NCBI RefSeq assembly: GCF_014076415.1
Contig: NZ_CP043568.1
Span: forward strand, 5,146,001 to 5,210,000
Length of the DNA: 64,000 nt
Direction of reading: 5' to 3'
Origin: Comamonas testosteroni
GTDB lineage: Bacteria; Pseudomonadota; Gammaproteobacteria; Burkholderiales; Burkholderiaceae_C
Under the pieces are notes generated by a model. That model saw only the letters and a program-made list of their open reading frames with translations, made no database searches and had not been told where the DNA came from. Both the position numbers and the translations under genes were made by a program. Positions 63,500-64,000 of the stretch are shown piece by piece (position 1 is the stretch's first letter; each line of letters starts with the position of its first letter).

Positions 63500-64000
63500 G
63501 AATTCTCAAACTGCGGCTGAAGAACCTGAACTCGCTCAAGGGCGAGTGGAACATCGACTTCACCGCAGCCCCTTTTGTCGACAACGGCCTGTTTGCCATC
63601 ACCGGCTCCACGGGCGCTGGCAAATCCACACTGCTCGATGCCATCTGCCTTGCGCTCTATCACCAGACGCCCCGGCTCGACAGCATCAGCGGCAGCAACG
63701 ACATCATGACGCGCCACACCGGTGAGTGCGAAGCAGAGGTGGAGTTCGAAGTCAAGGGCGTGGCCTATCGCGCCTTCTGGAGCCAGCGCCGCGCGCGCGG
63801 CAAGCCGGACGCAGCCCTGCAAGCTCCCAGGGTGGAGCTGGCACTGGTAGCGGACGGCAGCATACTCACCACTCATGTCAAGGACAAAACCCGGCGCATC
63901 GCCGAGATCACCGGGCTGGACTTTGCGCGCTTTACCAAGTCCATGCTGCTGGCCCAGGGAGGCTTTGCCGCCTTCTTGCAGGCCACGGCCAATGAACGCG
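63496..64000 (+). CDS. sbcC: Exonuclease SbcCD, ATPase subunit C, N-terminal part (cut by window edge)
   Basis: Rad50-like SMC ATPase partner of SbcD. The first 168 residues are in the window: [18 protein letters not shown], then the P-loop [20 protein letters not shown] (about 34-53), and the Q-loop region [18 protein letters not shown] at the very end. The long coiled-coil and C-terminal ATPase half lie outside. AAGGAG is placed 8 bases upstream of the ATG, which overlaps the sbcD stop. Confidence 0.95.
   Translation, partial: MRILKLRLKNLNSLKGEWNIDFTAAPFVDNGLFAITGSTGAGKSTLLDAICLALYHQTPRLDSISGSNDIMTRHTGECEAEVEFEVKGVAYRAFWSQRRARGKPDAALQAPRVELALVADGSILTTHVKDKTRRIAEITGLDFARFTKSMLLAQGGFAAFLQATANER

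Noticed and set aside
1..64000. tRNA genes, insertion sequences, prophage, integrative elements, defence islands
   Set aside because: I looked for transposases, phage genes, restriction-modification and toxin-antitoxin signatures and saw none. xerC has the dapF-DUF484 context of the housekeeping recombinase, not of an integrase.

Overview
The window reads as the chromosome of a betaproteobacterium of the order Burkholderiales, most likely Comamonadaceae and probably Comamonas. The grounds are high GC, a complete dcw order starting at mraZ, two Bug-type (tripartite tricarboxylate receptor) binding proteins, a STAS-domain gene next to dksA and hslVU, and short intergenic repeats of a kind I associate with Comamonas, Acidovorax and Delftia. 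The family assignment is inference; no rRNA is present to confirm it. I see no prophage, IS element, CRISPR array or tRNA gene.

Layout. (1) 1-13616, minus strand: division and cell wall cluster mraZ-rsmH-ftsL-ftsI-murE-murF-mraY-murD-ftsW-murG-murC-ddlB, mostly with 4-bp ATGA overlaps, behind a promoter overlapped by three in-phase 10-bp repeats that look like an MraZ operator. (2) 13814-18464, minus: hslV-hslU protease with a heat-shock-like promoter, a STAS-domain protein, and dksA with a long N-terminal extension and a degraded zinc finger. (3) 18643-22704, minus: a His-rich COG0523 GTPase, then dapF-DUF484-xerC. (4) 22755-31220, minus: a probable hydroxycinnamate (ferulate-type) catabolic operon: enoyl-CoA hydratase, feruloyl-CoA synthase-like ligase, SDR dehydrogenase, two tandem near-identical Bug proteins, acyl-CoA dehydrogenase and a MarR regulator, with a perfect 15-bp palindrome before the first gene.

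(5) 31341-33869, plus: a Nudix/metallo-beta-lactamase fusion and an RluB/E/F-like protein that has lost the catalytic Asp. (6) 33883-39254: siderophore uptake operon (TonB receptor, RhtX/FptX-type transporter, siderophore-interacting reductase) divergent from a Crp/Fnr-family regulator, with a Fur box between them. (7) 39259-41823: a LuxR remnant, rnpB (RNase P RNA), an AraC regulator divergent from a DMT exporter, and a small membrane protein. (8) 42205-47849: MFS transporter, DUF2848 protein and amidase, a LysR regulator, and cysteine synthase.

(9) 47966-51647: a frameshifted DUF3617 gene, an M28 peptidase and an ABC exporter. (10) 51944-57947: a heavy-metal RND efflux set in the order B-A-C behind a small His-rich membrane protein. 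(11) 58163-61417: LuxR and LysR regulators and a quinone oxidoreductase. (12) 61660-64000: DUF2164, a small unknown gene, sbcD and the 5' part of sbcC.

Most of the window is ordinary housekeeping. I do not see a clearly new defence or mobile system. The items most worth checking are the pseudouridine synthase relative without its catalytic residue, the unusual DksA and MurD extensions, the duplicated Bug genes inside the hydroxycinnamate cluster, and the homopolymer frameshift in the DUF3617 gene.
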